DNA of 64,000 nucleotides, from assembly GCA_024699855.1 (NCBI GenBank), contig JAMPIQ010000002.1, positions 9,052,001-9,116,000 on the forward strand. The letters are read 5' to 3'. The translations under genes were made by a program, and so were the position numbers. Below are positions 1 to 11,122 of this stretch, piece by piece. Origin of the DNA: Aphelenchoides besseyi (taxonomy: Eukaryota; Nematoda; Chromadorea; Rhabditida; Aphelenchoididae). Position 1 is the first letter of the stretch. Every line of letters starts with the position of its first letter. The notes under the pieces were generated by a model that worked only from the letters and a program-made list of their open reading frames with translations, had not been told where the DNA came from and ran no database searches.

Positions 1-76
1 GCAAAAAATCGACCCAAATTAACTGGTCAAATTCAGGTGGTTGACGTTTTGATTGTCTCATCTCACTCGTTTTCAG

Positions 77-328
77 AGCATTTATCCGACTCCAGAGTTT
101 CAGTACTTTCCGAGCACAATCTTGAATCGTGGTGGTCAAAGTAAACTGACAAACGATTCTATGGAACGATTTCAAGGTTCTGCGTTTTCGGTTCTATCAA
201 CATTACCTGCTTCGTCGATGAAAAAGAACAGCAGTATCTCCAGTTCGACAATAAACATCAATCCAGAATATAATCACAATGAGGAGCTCAAGAAGATTCA
301 CAACGAAGATTTTTTACGCGTCTTTTGA
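77..328 (+). CDS. C-terminal exon of an unrecognised protein (5' part outside window)
   Basis: The sequence before base 77 ends in a good acceptor (GTTTTCAG) and the frame then stays open for 83 residues to a TGA at 326-328. The peptide starts SIYPTPEF, is rich in Ser, Asn and Thr, ends NEDFLRVF and shows no motif I recognise. An AATAAA at about 368-373 fits its poly(A) signal. The earlier exons must lie left of the window, so function cannot be assigned. It looks like a disordered cytoplasmic tail, but that is inference only. Confidence 0.5.
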   Translation, partial: SIYPTPEFQYFPSTILNRGGQSKLTNDSMERFQGSAFSVLSTLPASSMKKNSSISSSTININPEYNHNEELKKIHNEDFLRVF

Positions 329-597
329 AGATTCACGTTTTTGCTTTATTTCCAACGAATTTGCTCAAATAAACTTTCATGTACAATGAAAGCCCGAATA
401 CTGCAAAGCCTTTGCAAAATACTTTAATACCTGGTTTGATTCATGACAGTGATTGAGGAAGATGCTGATCACGTCTTTTTCGTTTGCGATGTTCTCATTT
501 CTATCACCATAATCTTTCGCTTTTACTTAATTTACTGACATAAACACAATAGATGTTTAGGTACCGTAATTTACATAAACAACAACGATACAAAAAC

Positions 598-857
598 TCA
601 ACGAAAACGAACAAACGTGATGATGTTCCGATAAAGCCGGCCAAATTGATCGGGTGATCTGGCATTGAAAAGCTTAAAAAACAGAACAAAGTTGATTACA
701 GTGGAAATGAACAGCAGGACCAATGTCGGGATGAGAAAATCGTTGGAAGACGGTAAAACTGAAGACGCCGAATCAGTTGGACATGTACAGTTTGTTTGCA
801 TTTCGCCAATTGATTCTTCTAAAATACGAACACGGTTATTTAAGACCAACTGCCGAA
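598..857 (-). CDS. Small single-pass membrane protein fragment (incomplete model)
   Basis: On the minus strand a frame runs from an acceptor-like CGGCAG (about 856) to a TGA at 598-600. It encodes a short amphipathic stretch (RVRILEESIGEMQ), a CTCP motif, then a convincing membrane helix (FLIPTLVLLFISTVINFVLF) and a short basic tail. There is no good ATG in frame; a TGA lies just upstream of the acceptor, so a 5' exon must exist further right, and I could not find it. The product is unrecognised. The hydrophobic helix and splice-like start are the only support. Confidence 0.35.
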
Positions 858-1494
858 GTCGCGTAAAGGCAGTTCAAGCAAGCCGTTTCATTGCGAGCAT
901 CAAGTGCGCAAGATCGAAGTAAACGCGTTCCCAATCACAACGAAGATCTCATCTCTCGACCGCCATTTATTGCTGACGGTCGAAGATTATCAACGTTTGA
1001 GATAGCCGATCGATCAAACAGGGGAATTCCCTTTAGAAGCAGTACATTTCTAGTAAAAACAATTCCATAAGACATGTGAGTGAGAACTCCAAATTGCGTT
1101 CACTACAATGTTGGTGTCGTGATTTTTACAACCAATTTCGCCCTCCCAACACACACATGTTTGTTTACTAGAATGAAGTCGATTAATCATAACGAGTATA
1201 CAGTTTGTGTTCTTAAAGATCGATTATTCAAAGATTGAAATGCCTTACAAATTCGTTGCAGTTCAATGGCCACTTTTTTGTTCGCTCATCTTCAAACCGG
1301 AAATCGCGTTCGCATCCTCAAAGGTCAATGACAACAATAAATGGAGGGCAATTATATTGCACGAACAGTGAGAAGAACGAGCGCAATTCAATCGACAGAC
1401 GTGCAATGAGGTAAATGTGGATCATCATCCTTGAAACGCGGTTTCTTTTCAAACTCCAAAGCAAAAATCACTGCGTTGCACAAGCACTCCATCT
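858..1494. other. Intergenic, no supported gene
   Basis: AT-rich sequence with only short frames on either strand. It should contain the missing 5' exon of the minus-strand fragment at 598-857 and the promoter of the ZP gene at 1495, but neither could be located. Confidence 0.4.
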
Positions 1495-4400
1495 ATGAAC
1501 TTCAGTACCATAAATATGTTTATGCTCTTTCTATGTCTACTTCTTTCCTACGTACACATTACCGATGGACTTAGTTGTAAGTGGCCTTGTAGTTTCCATT
1601 TCTAATTCAACTGAAGTGTCGGTTATTTGCAACCCCGAGAACATGCAAGTGATTGCGAGTTTTGAGGAGCCGTTTTTTGGCATCATGAAATTGCGTTCAG
1701 ATCCCAATTGCTTCGTAGAAGGAAATGGCAAACGACTTTTGTTGTTTATATCGCCATTACAAGCAATTCGTCTCGAACGATGCGCAATCACACAAGTAAG
1801 TTCTAAAAAGAACCTAAGTTCTAACAACAAGGTCTATAGTATGGTGACGATTACGCCGGAATCATTGAAATTCAAACTAATCCACATTTGATGTCGACAA
1901 CTGACGTCACTTTTCTTGTCCGATGTCCAATCAATCAGAATCATGTTCCACAGACGGTTTTAAGTTCTGGTCGAAGGTTCATATAAACTTGATGCAATTT
2001 GTATAATTGATATTTTAGCTTGAATACACCAATTAGATCTCAGTTGTTGCTTTCAGAGCAAAATGCTTTTGTTCGTTTGACCGAAGTTGGACATGTTTAC
2101 AACTTTCAGATTAAGTTTACTAAAGGTAAACAACAAATTTTCCCATAAAAAAATTTTATTTTAGAGACCGAGCAATCAACTGTACGCTTGAGTAGATGTA
2201 CAGCTTTCGATCCGTTGAGCATGACAAAAGTACTTGATCTTACCAGCAAGGTACTTGCCAAGTGGCGAACTGCTATTAGACAACTTTTTTTAGATTGGTT
2301 GTGCTCAAACACCTCAGCTTTCTAATCAGTTCAAATGGGCTGACAATCAACAGTATTTGAATGTCGACTTTGAAATGTTCAATCTATTCGACTCAAAAGA
2401 CTTCGTCTTGCAATGTCAATTACACCGCTGCATACGTCAATGTAGACCGGTATGTTTGTTTACTAAATTTGATTTGAAAGCAATGTTGTGTGTAGTTTAT
2501 GAGTTGTACTCTGTGACGTCAGATTTGATTCAAATGCTGCGAATAAGGGTTCTGGATTCGATTATCACTATACAGTTTGTTCAATTGTCTTATAGACTTA
2601 TAATAGAACACAGGCGATAACGACTGTAAAGTCTATAGGTTAGAATTCAAATCGAATAACAAGTATAATATTTTTATCACGATTTTTGCTGATTATCATA
2701 AGCGGAGGAGAGATGTAATTGTGTGGGAATGAAAATCGGGTCTTTGTGTCTTAGTACACAACTTAATAGGCACAACCAAGTAGAACTACACGCACGACGA
2801 ACATTCGCGCCTTCAGACTTAACCGAAAAGCTCGCCACCACGTGCACGTCTTTGACGTTCAGTCAGCAAACTTGCAAGCACCTCCATTTGCTCGTCAGAA
2901 AGTGCGGACATTTGCACTGATCGTTTGCCAAAAAGCTCGCGAGTTCGTCGTTTTTTGGGTGTTGGAAAGTCTCCTTGAAGATAAGAGGGAATCGGATAAG
3001 CCTGTCGTTTCCCAAACAGTTCGCTTGTTCGTCGTGCTTCTCGATCGTAGCCAAATTCGTATGGCGCAGCTAAAAAACCAACATCAGTACTTTGAATAAT
3101 GAACACGACATTTTCGTTTAAGGTCTTCGGGTTTTTGCAACGTCACTTTTGTTTTACAATTGTACTCGCCTACAGACGCATCAGTTGCACGAATTGGCAT
3201 TTGAGGTTTTGCAGTTTGATGATGTTCACTGCCTTTTGTAGACAACGTAACTCAAGCTGCTGAGGTCAAATTCGGAAAGAAATTCGAGAAGCGAAACTGC
3301 TATCTGTGCGTGCCAAAAAATGAGTTACTGGATGTTTTCGAAGAACGAAAATCGTTGAATTTTTTGTTGCAGTTTTAGCTCAATTTCACTTAACTAACCT
3401 CGTTTACCAAAAAGCTCGGCGGCTGGACGTCGTTTTGCAGTTCGCAGCTCCTCGAACGAACTCAGCGAATCACTATCGAAGTCCTGTGCGCTAGCGCTCT
3501 GTAACCACAATGTGCATACGATAAGAACCAAGCCGTTGATCCACGGGTTCATTTTAAACCTGTAAGGACAAGGAATGCCAACACGTTTGAGAAGATCTGC
3601 AACGTGTTCACAGTCAGTAATGAACACTAAAGACAAGTTTATAAGTTCACGTATTTTGGACAATCAAGTGAGTGGAATAGTAAAAGCTTGAAAGAGTGCT
3701 AACACCGACAAAACTGATTTTAACTCAAAACAATCGGCTATTTAACTCGAAAAAGTTTTATTCGAATTTGACAGATTTCACACGCTGATTCATTTCAGTC
3801 CACGATTTAACTTCTAACGATAATGCAATGTCGAAAGTTCTTGTTGTGTTGAATCTGATACGCAGCAGAACATTTGCATTCGTGGGTTTGCGAGTAACGG
3901 ATTGGAATTCATTACAATTACCTCAGCGTTGACGTAAACAAATCGAAATGACTCCTAACGATGAGGTTAGCAGAACTTCAAAAGATTTCCAAAGTGATGG
4001 GAAGAAATCGAAAATAGAGGCACGTAGATGTAATGTTGAAGAATAGCGAGAATATTGTAGCTTCCAAAGTAACTGGGTTATAACATGTGCTCAGGTGGGA
4101 TTGTAGTTTTAATGTACAAAATTGAATAGGTACAAATAACAACTGACAAGCCAATTAACCGAATTTGCAGCCACCCCGCATAACTCACTGGGAACACACA
4201 AGTCAACGAGCACATCAACAAACAAATATTAGAACGGGCTTGAAATACGATAATCCAAACTCAACCCGCGTGTTTTCAAAATGACGAATGGCATTTTTAT
4301 TGTTGGTCTTGGTCTTAAAACTGAATCGACAAAACAACACTTATGTCTACGATTATTGAATCCAAAATTTTGTGTTCATTTAAACGACCACTTGCTTCCA

Positions 4401-6097
4401 ACCTAAGATCCGATTTACTGCAAATTAAACGCGACAGAAACCTCTGTTCATGAATTCAAAGATTCAATGTCACAGACGTGACTCTGCTTCCATCTATTCT
4501 AACCTAAGACACGTAGGAAGACAATGCTCACTGACACTTAACGGACATCCGCGCGGAAGCTCACAGCCGTCGGAATTAGAATGAACAACGATTGGGGTCC
4601 TAGCATATATTACATTGAGGTACAGGAACATCGACAGATCGTTGTTTACTCAACAACTGCTGACGACACGATGACGTACTTGCAAATCCAAGAAAGAAAA
4701 CAACACGGTCGGTAGTAAGAAAGAAAAATCTGAACAAATCGAACAATGACACAATTCGAAAATAAACTGCACATTTAAACTCGGGCAAATTATAAGAATT
4801 GTTGACTTTCAACAAACAAGTGACGTATGTCTCGTAAAAAGATTCTGTAGATTTGAGCGATCAACTTGAATTGCAGGTGGTTTGCGATCTACGAAATACC
4901 GATCAAATAGAAGGAATCGTTGATGAAAATATCTTCTGGTTGGTTAGCAATCGAGTTCAACTACAAGCAACAAGAAATCGATCAGAATCCGATGTTGGAG
5001 TCAGTTTATCCACCTCTCTGAATATTAATTGTGCTAAAGGTAAAGTCAAGTAATGTTGTGTGATTCGGTTTACTCAATGTTCATATCAAAACAAGTTCAG
5101 ACAAAATCGATGTTTAGTTTATGTAGATTGTTGTTTATGTTGATTACGATAACTGACTTCTAGAACTGTGTGTTTACATTAATCCACATGTAATGACCGT
5201 AACCGTCGGTGTTTTGTGTGTTCTTACAACAATTAGTTGGATTCGTGTTTGTCGAAAATTTCCAAAAGTAAGTGATAGCAATGTTAGTTCATAGTGGTTT
5301 CAGAATCTCTTTAAATTTTCTTACACTCAATTCTCTGGCGATTCAAATTGTCAAGATAATGGTGTCGGTCTTTTATTGAATAATGCAGCCAGCTCGTCAG
5401 ATGGAAACACATCGCCACGGTTAGTAAGTAACTAGTGAACACACAGAAGTAACTTTAGATGTACACCGGAAACTATCAACGTCGACGATCTCATTCAGGA
5501 AAATCGAGATTTAAAGAAGATTTTGAAAAGTGTAAAGCCGGAAAAGAAAACTACAGTATCATTTTTGGACCTTGATGTTCTTCCCGATCCATCAAAAATT
5601 TCTGTTAGTGAAATTAAGGAAATGAATTTGGCGTTCAATCAAACGACCAGTGAGAAACAGGCTTCAAAGAACTGTAAAAACGAAAAGACAAACTATCGAT
5701 CCATTTCTCCGCGAAGTCTGCAATCAAACATCACGTTGGATGCAACACCATCACGAACCCACTCGTCTTGTTCCAACTCCACCGTAGACTGCAGCGCCGA
5801 GAAAGTTGAACGTTTGTTTAAAACAACTGAAGAAATCTGATTTCATGTTTAGGATTACGCAAAGAACACGAACGAATTGGTGGAATTCAAACTTCTATGG
5901 GCAAATCGGTTTGTTTAGTTCTCGTTGTAACATTCAATTCGTTTAAGATTACCAATTTGGATAAACTTCAGCAGTCGGATGACAAGTTGCAATCTTTGCT
6001 ACAGTTTTTGAAATTGGAAGTGGATAGGAAGGAGCAGGCGTGCCGAGCTGTACTTAGTCAAAACTGGTTAAACGACTTCGTGCAGCAATCGACTTAA
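1495..6097 (+). CDS. ZP-domain (cuticlin-like) type I membrane protein with coiled-coil tail
   Basis: Predicted exons 1495-1534, 1575-1795, 1840-1976, 2019-2125, 2165-2250, 2294-2449, 4877-5039, 5164-5267, 5304-5419, 5459-5811, 5853-5908 and 5948-6097 give about 562 residues in one frame. Order: signal peptide; ZP module starting STEVSVICNPENMQV and closing with a Cys-rich CQLHRCIRQC; a juxtamembrane segment; one membrane helix (HVMTVTVGVLCVLTTISWI); a Ser/Thr-rich cytoplasmic tail with a coiled coil (KVERLRKEHERIGG). ZP proteins polymerise into cuticle or apical matrix, so an epidermal matrix role is likely. Weak points: the first intron has alternative solutions, and the 2.4-kb intron 2450-4876 rests on matching phase 0 and on the ZP half needing a downstream membrane helix. 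If wrong, these are two genes (1495 to about 2620, and about 4877-6097). The tail is unlike the short tails of cuticlins. Confidence 0.6.
2819..3552 (-). CDS. trh-1: TRH-like neuropeptide precursor (ELF-amide peptides)
   Basis: Exon 1 is 3552-3399 and exon 2 is 3069-2819, joined in phase 1 across a 329-nt intron (GTTAGT...TTTTTAG), 134 residues. A signal peptide (MNPWINGLVLIVCTLWLQSA) is followed by four repeats of ELFG: RPAAELFGKR, RRTSELFGKR, RRTRELFGKR and a last RGGELFG directly before the stop. KR sites and the Gly amide donor predict peptides ending ELF-amide, as known for the C. elegans TRH-1 precursor (GRELF-amide, ANELF-amide), which act on a TRH-type GPCR. The assignment rests on recalled family knowledge plus the repeat pattern. 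The gene lies antisense inside the predicted 2.4-kb intron of the ZP gene. Confidence 0.85.
3553..4876. other. Intron/upstream sequence, no exon seen
   Basis: This 1.3-kb stretch is the rest of the large predicted ZP-gene intron and at the same time the upstream region of the trh-1-like gene. No frame of coding character was found on either strand; a 71-residue minus frame at 4600-4815 looks random. Regulatory elements for trh-1 would be expected here but none is recognisable. Confidence 0.4.
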
Positions 6098-6315
6098 AAT
6101 AAACTCAAGCACAAACAAACCTTTGCTCCCTTGAATTTTACGTCACTTGTTAAATTGGACTTGAATTGCTCTCCTCCTCCCACAGATGTGGTCGTCAAGT
6201 TGATGCATGTTTATTTTAATGAACTTATTGATTAGACGTGTCTTTTGTTACCAACATTTTTATTGTATATACTAAGAGATCAAAATGCAAACAACGAGAT
6301 GCAAAATGAGTGGAA

Positions 6316-8124
6316 TCAAAGTTTTGGCTTTGAAGTTGTTTTGATGGTTGATTTGTTAAGCGATTGAAATGCGTACTGAGTGGTAAAAAGAAGAATTGCA
6401 GTAGTAAATAAAATAATGGCCACAATATCCAGATGGTTGTAGGTGATCCAGGTTTGAGACAGCAATTCAGGACGCAGCTCTTTGAGAACTCCATTGGCCA
6501 AAAGAAAGTTTGTCCATTTAACAAGTGTTTCGTCCGGTTGATTTGGTTTCGTTTTGAACAGCGTTTGAATTCGTTGAGCATTCAATTTGTATCTAAACGT
6601 TCGATTTACTTCATGCGTGTTCTTGAGCCACTCACTTTGGATCTCTTAACAAGGTAGCAATTTCTTTTTTCAGAAGATCGACGGAGAGTTTCTGTGGTTC
6701 TAATGCGCGTCCAATTTCCCTATACTCCACGATCTTTGCATTGAAATGTTGGTCAAAGAAAAGTGGCAGCACTAACATCGGGCATCCGTTAATTGCACCA
6801 CTTTCAAGAATCCCATTGTAACCGCCGTGTGTAATGAAAAGTTGAGCGTTTGCCAGGAGCGAATTCTGTGGAAACCAGCTGACGATATCGACGTTTGAAG
6901 TTTGGTAGGTCAAATTGCGGAAAACGATATCGTCGTTATCGGCTTTGACAATGAAATGATAGTCCGGGAAATGAGCAAACGCTTCAACTAACAACCGTTT
7001 TTTGTGTGCCGAAACAGCGATCGTAGATGCAGCGGTTCCGAGCGAAAAAAGAACATATCCTTTTTCGCCTTTTGAAGTCATTTGGACGAACTTCTGATTC
7101 AATGGCTGTGCTTTGGTCAGGCCAACTCCTCCAATGTTTATAACCTTCGATGGAACCGGACGCGATGGATTTAAAAATTCGTCTCCATTCACGAATAGAA
7201 GTGAACTTTCACCCGCTACAGTCCATGCTTCTGGAAACTCTGATCGAACGTATCTTCGAAACAAACGAGTGATCTGCAATCGCTCGTTTGTTAACTTCTG
7301 TTGAATGTAGATTTGATGTTAACCTTGTAATTAAGTTCGTAAGTGAGAATCCTATCGGTGTATAAACGGAATAAGTTAATAACTCTTTGCCAAAATGACA
7401 TTACAGGCCCGAAAAAGTTGTCCCAGATTACAGGTGTATATGATGCTTCTGGTGGAATGCCTAAAAATAATGTTAATTGAATAACCAGCAAACAAAATGT
7501 CCAATTCAATTGAAACATGTTACTTACCAACTGTCAATGCTGTAATATCATGAATAGCTCCGGTCGTTGTCCATGCGTAAACCGGAATGTCAAGCAAGCG
7601 AATTAAGCCAATATCGCACAGATCTAAGTTGTCGGCAAATGCAAGATCGAACTTTTCGATCCTAAGCCACTCCAACTCATTACGACGTTTCAGAATTTCT
7701 TCACAAATTTTTATGAAAGCCGACATCTCTGCTCTTCGAGTCCAAATGGTCGGTGAAGGTAAGTCAAACAGATCTCCTTGAACATTCATGTGTTCTTCAA
7801 ATGACTTTCCCAGCCCTTTCATTCGCACAACTTTTGCCAACTTTGTTCCATTTAAGCGATTTCGAGAGTTTACGTCGGGAATAAAAAACGTCTAAAACTC
7901 CAAATTTATTTCTTTATATTCGACTATCCATGACTTGCCACATTGTGTCCAGCGCGAACTAAGACATCTGCCATTCTTCCCGTATATAGAATCATACTAT
8001 TTGATAGGTTGGGGCTTATAAACAAAATTTTTGCAGAATTCGAGGCTCCAGTCATAAAAACAATAAGAACGCATAGATATTGCAAACCCGTTGATGATGA
8101 CACGAAAGATCGATTATACGGCAT
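6316..8124 (-). CDS. UDP-glucuronosyltransferase, catalytic His position is Met
   Basis: Five exons (8124-7939, 7891-7528, 7460-7324, 7273-6636, 6592-6316) encode 533 residues, a normal UGT length. There is a signal peptide, an N-terminal acceptor-binding half, the UGT signature with WFPQNSLL, FITHGGYNG, PLFFDQHFNA, and a C-terminal membrane helix (HLDIVAIILFTTAILLF) with a basic tail ending KPKL. UGTs move glucuronate or glucose from UDP-sugar to small lipophilic acceptors in the ER lumen. Odd points: in the N-terminal motif where UGTs have Ser-His, this protein has SNSMILYTG, so the catalytic base may be missing; the aspartate partner region (FADNLDLCDIG) is present. The first intron (7938-7893) uses a GC donor (GCAAGT). 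The second UGT of the window (25903) keeps the His. Confidence 0.9.
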
Positions 8125-10121
8125 TCTGATTGAGATCAGTTACCCTGAAATATAACGGTTAAGTTTTGGCGTTTCAGTTCTAATCGAAAGTTGGTAATGT
8201 AAAAGAAAACATTTGAACGATAAGAACGACGTAAATGGTATGAACTTGGAAGCAACGTGATTACTTTCTTGTTCTTATTGATCGGAATGAAAACATCCAA
8301 CATACTCGTGCTCGTATACCATTCGTAATAAAGAAATTGAAAACGTCGCAGCTCACATGCTCGTGAGTCTAACGAACTACTGTTAAACCTTTGTTTAACT
8401 TTCGCTCGCACAAACATTGAACTTAAATTTGACTGATCATCTTCACTCATTTCTAACCGAACACGTTCGAAATTCGACGTCACAGTGACGATGACGCACA
8501 CCGAATACTCTTGCCGATCGATTCATTTCCGGATCAAGGCGAACAGAAGAACAAACAGAAATTGGGAAAGAGCCGAGAGTCAACATGATTATTCCTCCAA
8601 CAGACGGAATACCCTTGTATATTCTTTTATAAAGACATCACTGTGCGCAAAACAAAGCGGACACAATGAAATCACGCGGACATGAAATGAACTTTTGCCT
8701 TCATGCTTAACAAAAGTGTCGGGTTGTTGTCAAGATCAGATTTCGAGAATTGTATAAGAAAACAAGAGTTCATCGTCTCAATCAACTTCCGGCCTATGGT
8801 AGTTACACAAACGAACGTCATTCGATCGCCAATACAAACAATCTCAAACCCTCATTCACACGTTACAATCTCTCAAAAATCAAACAAAAATTGTCGTTAC
8901 CGTAATCGGTATGCACAAACAGAATCCTAAGAAACCCCCGCAAATGAACCAAACGGAAATCACAGCAATGGTTCGAATTTCGTAAGCATTGGAACGGAAT
9001 TACGCACAAAAAACTGAAAGTCGTAAAAACAAGCCAAAAGGTTAATAATGTTTGTTCTTTATCGAGTTGCGGAAATCATGGTTATCGATAAAATTAACAA
9101 CGCAGTTGTTTTTTGCGGTATGAATTCACGTTATGAACACGGAATGAATTCTTAACCAAGAACCCTTGTCTTTATATCAGAAAATGTAACCATTCGAGAC
9201 AGACTGTGTCATTCTCTTATCAACGAATACTGTCTGCCGATGTCGAACCGGGCATCTGTTCGTAAACTTAAAAGCACACTAAACTGAAAAATTCTGATCA
9301 CACGAAGGACATCAAGTACCGTTAATGAGCGTTTGAGTTTAAAAGAACAGGCTGAAGGTAAAGACGATGGTATTTCCTTATCGGCTAGTGCGTAAGGAAC
9401 TAAAAACGAATGAACTCGTAGAAACGCGATGAACAATTCGACTTCCGTGATTCAGTCTCCGCTTTAGTTTGGCTTTTTCATCAACACTTGAATTCTTTAT
9501 ACCGTAATTCTAGATCTGTGTAACCTATTCAACCCTAGCTTTAGATATTTTTGGAACTCTCGTGTAATTGCGAACTCGACTCAACAACTAAACTGATTAT
9601 CGTTAAACCGTGAAGTCCTGTATGACCGCAAATCTGATTCTATATTTCAAACATCACGTTAAACTCATAAGTCTTACAGACAAAATACATTCTACAGTAA
9701 TTTTACGATGAATACAAGATCTGAGCATACGAAAACTCAGTTTAATGTCCATTGGGTTTGAACAATATGCGTTGTGATCGTTTATTTGTTTAAGTTGTCC
9801 TTACAAAGATAAGCATCTTAACGTTAATAATACCGTTTTGCCTGCATAATTCTTTTATAATTAAAAAAGAGATTGTACACTGCTAATAAGCTTGGTAAAT
9901 GATTTGGTGATTTAAAGTACAAAACCCAATGATTGATCTTTTACGCTAATGCTTATCATAAAAAAACTGAAACATTTAAGTTCTCACGTCATTCAAAGAC
10001 GAGTCGAGAGTTGAAGCGAGTGTGAATATGAATATTCCTGCGTTGTCCTTTTGTATTTGAATCTTAACAGTACAAGCTTTAAGTTTGTACCATCCTTAAT
10101 ATGAGTTTATTCCAATAGCTT
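8125..10121. other. 2-kb intergenic region, no supported gene
   Basis: Upstream of the minus-strand UGT and downstream of the dynein light chain. Frames of up to 121 codons exist (8136-8501, minus) but show no domain, signal peptide or splice context. The UGT promoter should lie near 8130-8300. Confidence 0.4.
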
Positions 10122-10570
10122 TCACGTTTGATAGATCATAATGATTATCTTAGCTGCACGAAAATGAATGTAACGTTGGGCTGAGATTCCTGCTCCAAAA
10201 TTTTTACCAACAATGACATGCCACGTGCCAGCTAAAAGGAATTTGCTATTCTGTCGTTAGAATACTCAATCAATCACCGGCCAATTACTTACCGGTGTTT
10301 TCCTCAAACTTTGATTTTATCCACGAAGCCAATTCGGACTCCAGACGAAAGGAATCCAATCCCTGATTTGCAACTTCAACTGCGAACTTCTGCATGTCGA
10401 GATCGAACGTTGTGGAATGAATCACGACCGACAGCTCTTCGGTTACTTTATCATCTTGTCCACCAACCGCGTATTTCCACCGTTTTGTTGCATTTCTGAA
10501 TCAAAGTACAAAAAATTTTAGTCGAGAATTAAAATTACCGACGAACGGAGAAACGCTTCCGTTGAAACAT
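10122..10570 (-). CDS. Dynein light chain, LC8 type
   Basis: Three exons (10570-10539, 10495-10293, 10231-10122) join in matching phases to 114 residues. The middle exon has WKYAVGGQDDKVTEE and FAVEVANQGLDSFRLES; the last has the LC8 hallmark TWHVIVGKNFGAGIS. LC8 chains are small homodimeric hubs of the cytoplasmic dynein complex that bind short linear motifs. The protein is slightly longer than the canonical about 89-residue LC8 and diverges at both ends (the ALEKY helix reads FAVEVA; the terminal FLFK is replaced by IIIMIYQT), so it is probably one of the divergent nematode paralogues rather than the main LC8. All exons are short and would be missed by a plain ORF scan. Confidence 0.8.
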
Positions 10571-11122
10571 CGAAATCTCCAATTCATCAGCAAATTAAAT
10601 GGACGCCATTTCACGAGCAATAGAACAACAGAGTCGCAATAAAAGAAAAGTTGTTTTATTCTCTCCAGCACAATCTGTTGTCCCAGTGATCAGGCCAACA
10701 ACTGACGAGAATCGAACACGTGTTTCGCAGACTTTCTTTTGATTCTGAAATGTGAGAGTAAAAAGGAGAGTTTGCGCAAAGTTTCACACATCAAATTTAA
10801 GGCTTCAAACATGAACATCGAATATTTCACATTCGAGACCAACAACCAAGTAATTGACCCTGCAAATTCACTTTCAAACAGTACAATTAGTTAATCTGAT
10901 ATTCGACTCGAGCTAAAACGGCAGATGAAGAGTAACTGGAATGATTACGGATTCAATGAATTCTTTAATTGACTTTAGAGCTTATATTCTCTAAACGCTT
11001 TTTCCGAATTCTGTTTATTTACTTCAATTACAGTGACCAATAAATACTTTTGTGGAAATCTTTGGCCAATGTTTTTGGTTGTGTTCTACAAAACAAATTT
11101 CATTGGATAGCTACAAGAAGCA
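10571..11122. other. Divergent intergenic region
   Basis: Lies between the minus-strand dynein light chain and the plus-strand receptor, so both promoters should be here. I see no further exon, repeat or RNA gene. Confidence 0.4.

Noticed and set aside
2450..2620. Read-through C-terminus of the ZP gene
   Set aside because: The frame stays open to 2618 but lacks a furin site or membrane helix, and a good GTATGT donor sits at 2450; splicing to 4877 is preferred, though not proven.
8136..8501. 121-codon minus-strand frame upstream of the UGT
   Set aside because: No signal peptide, domain, splice context or biased composition; length is within chance for an AT-rich 64-kb window.
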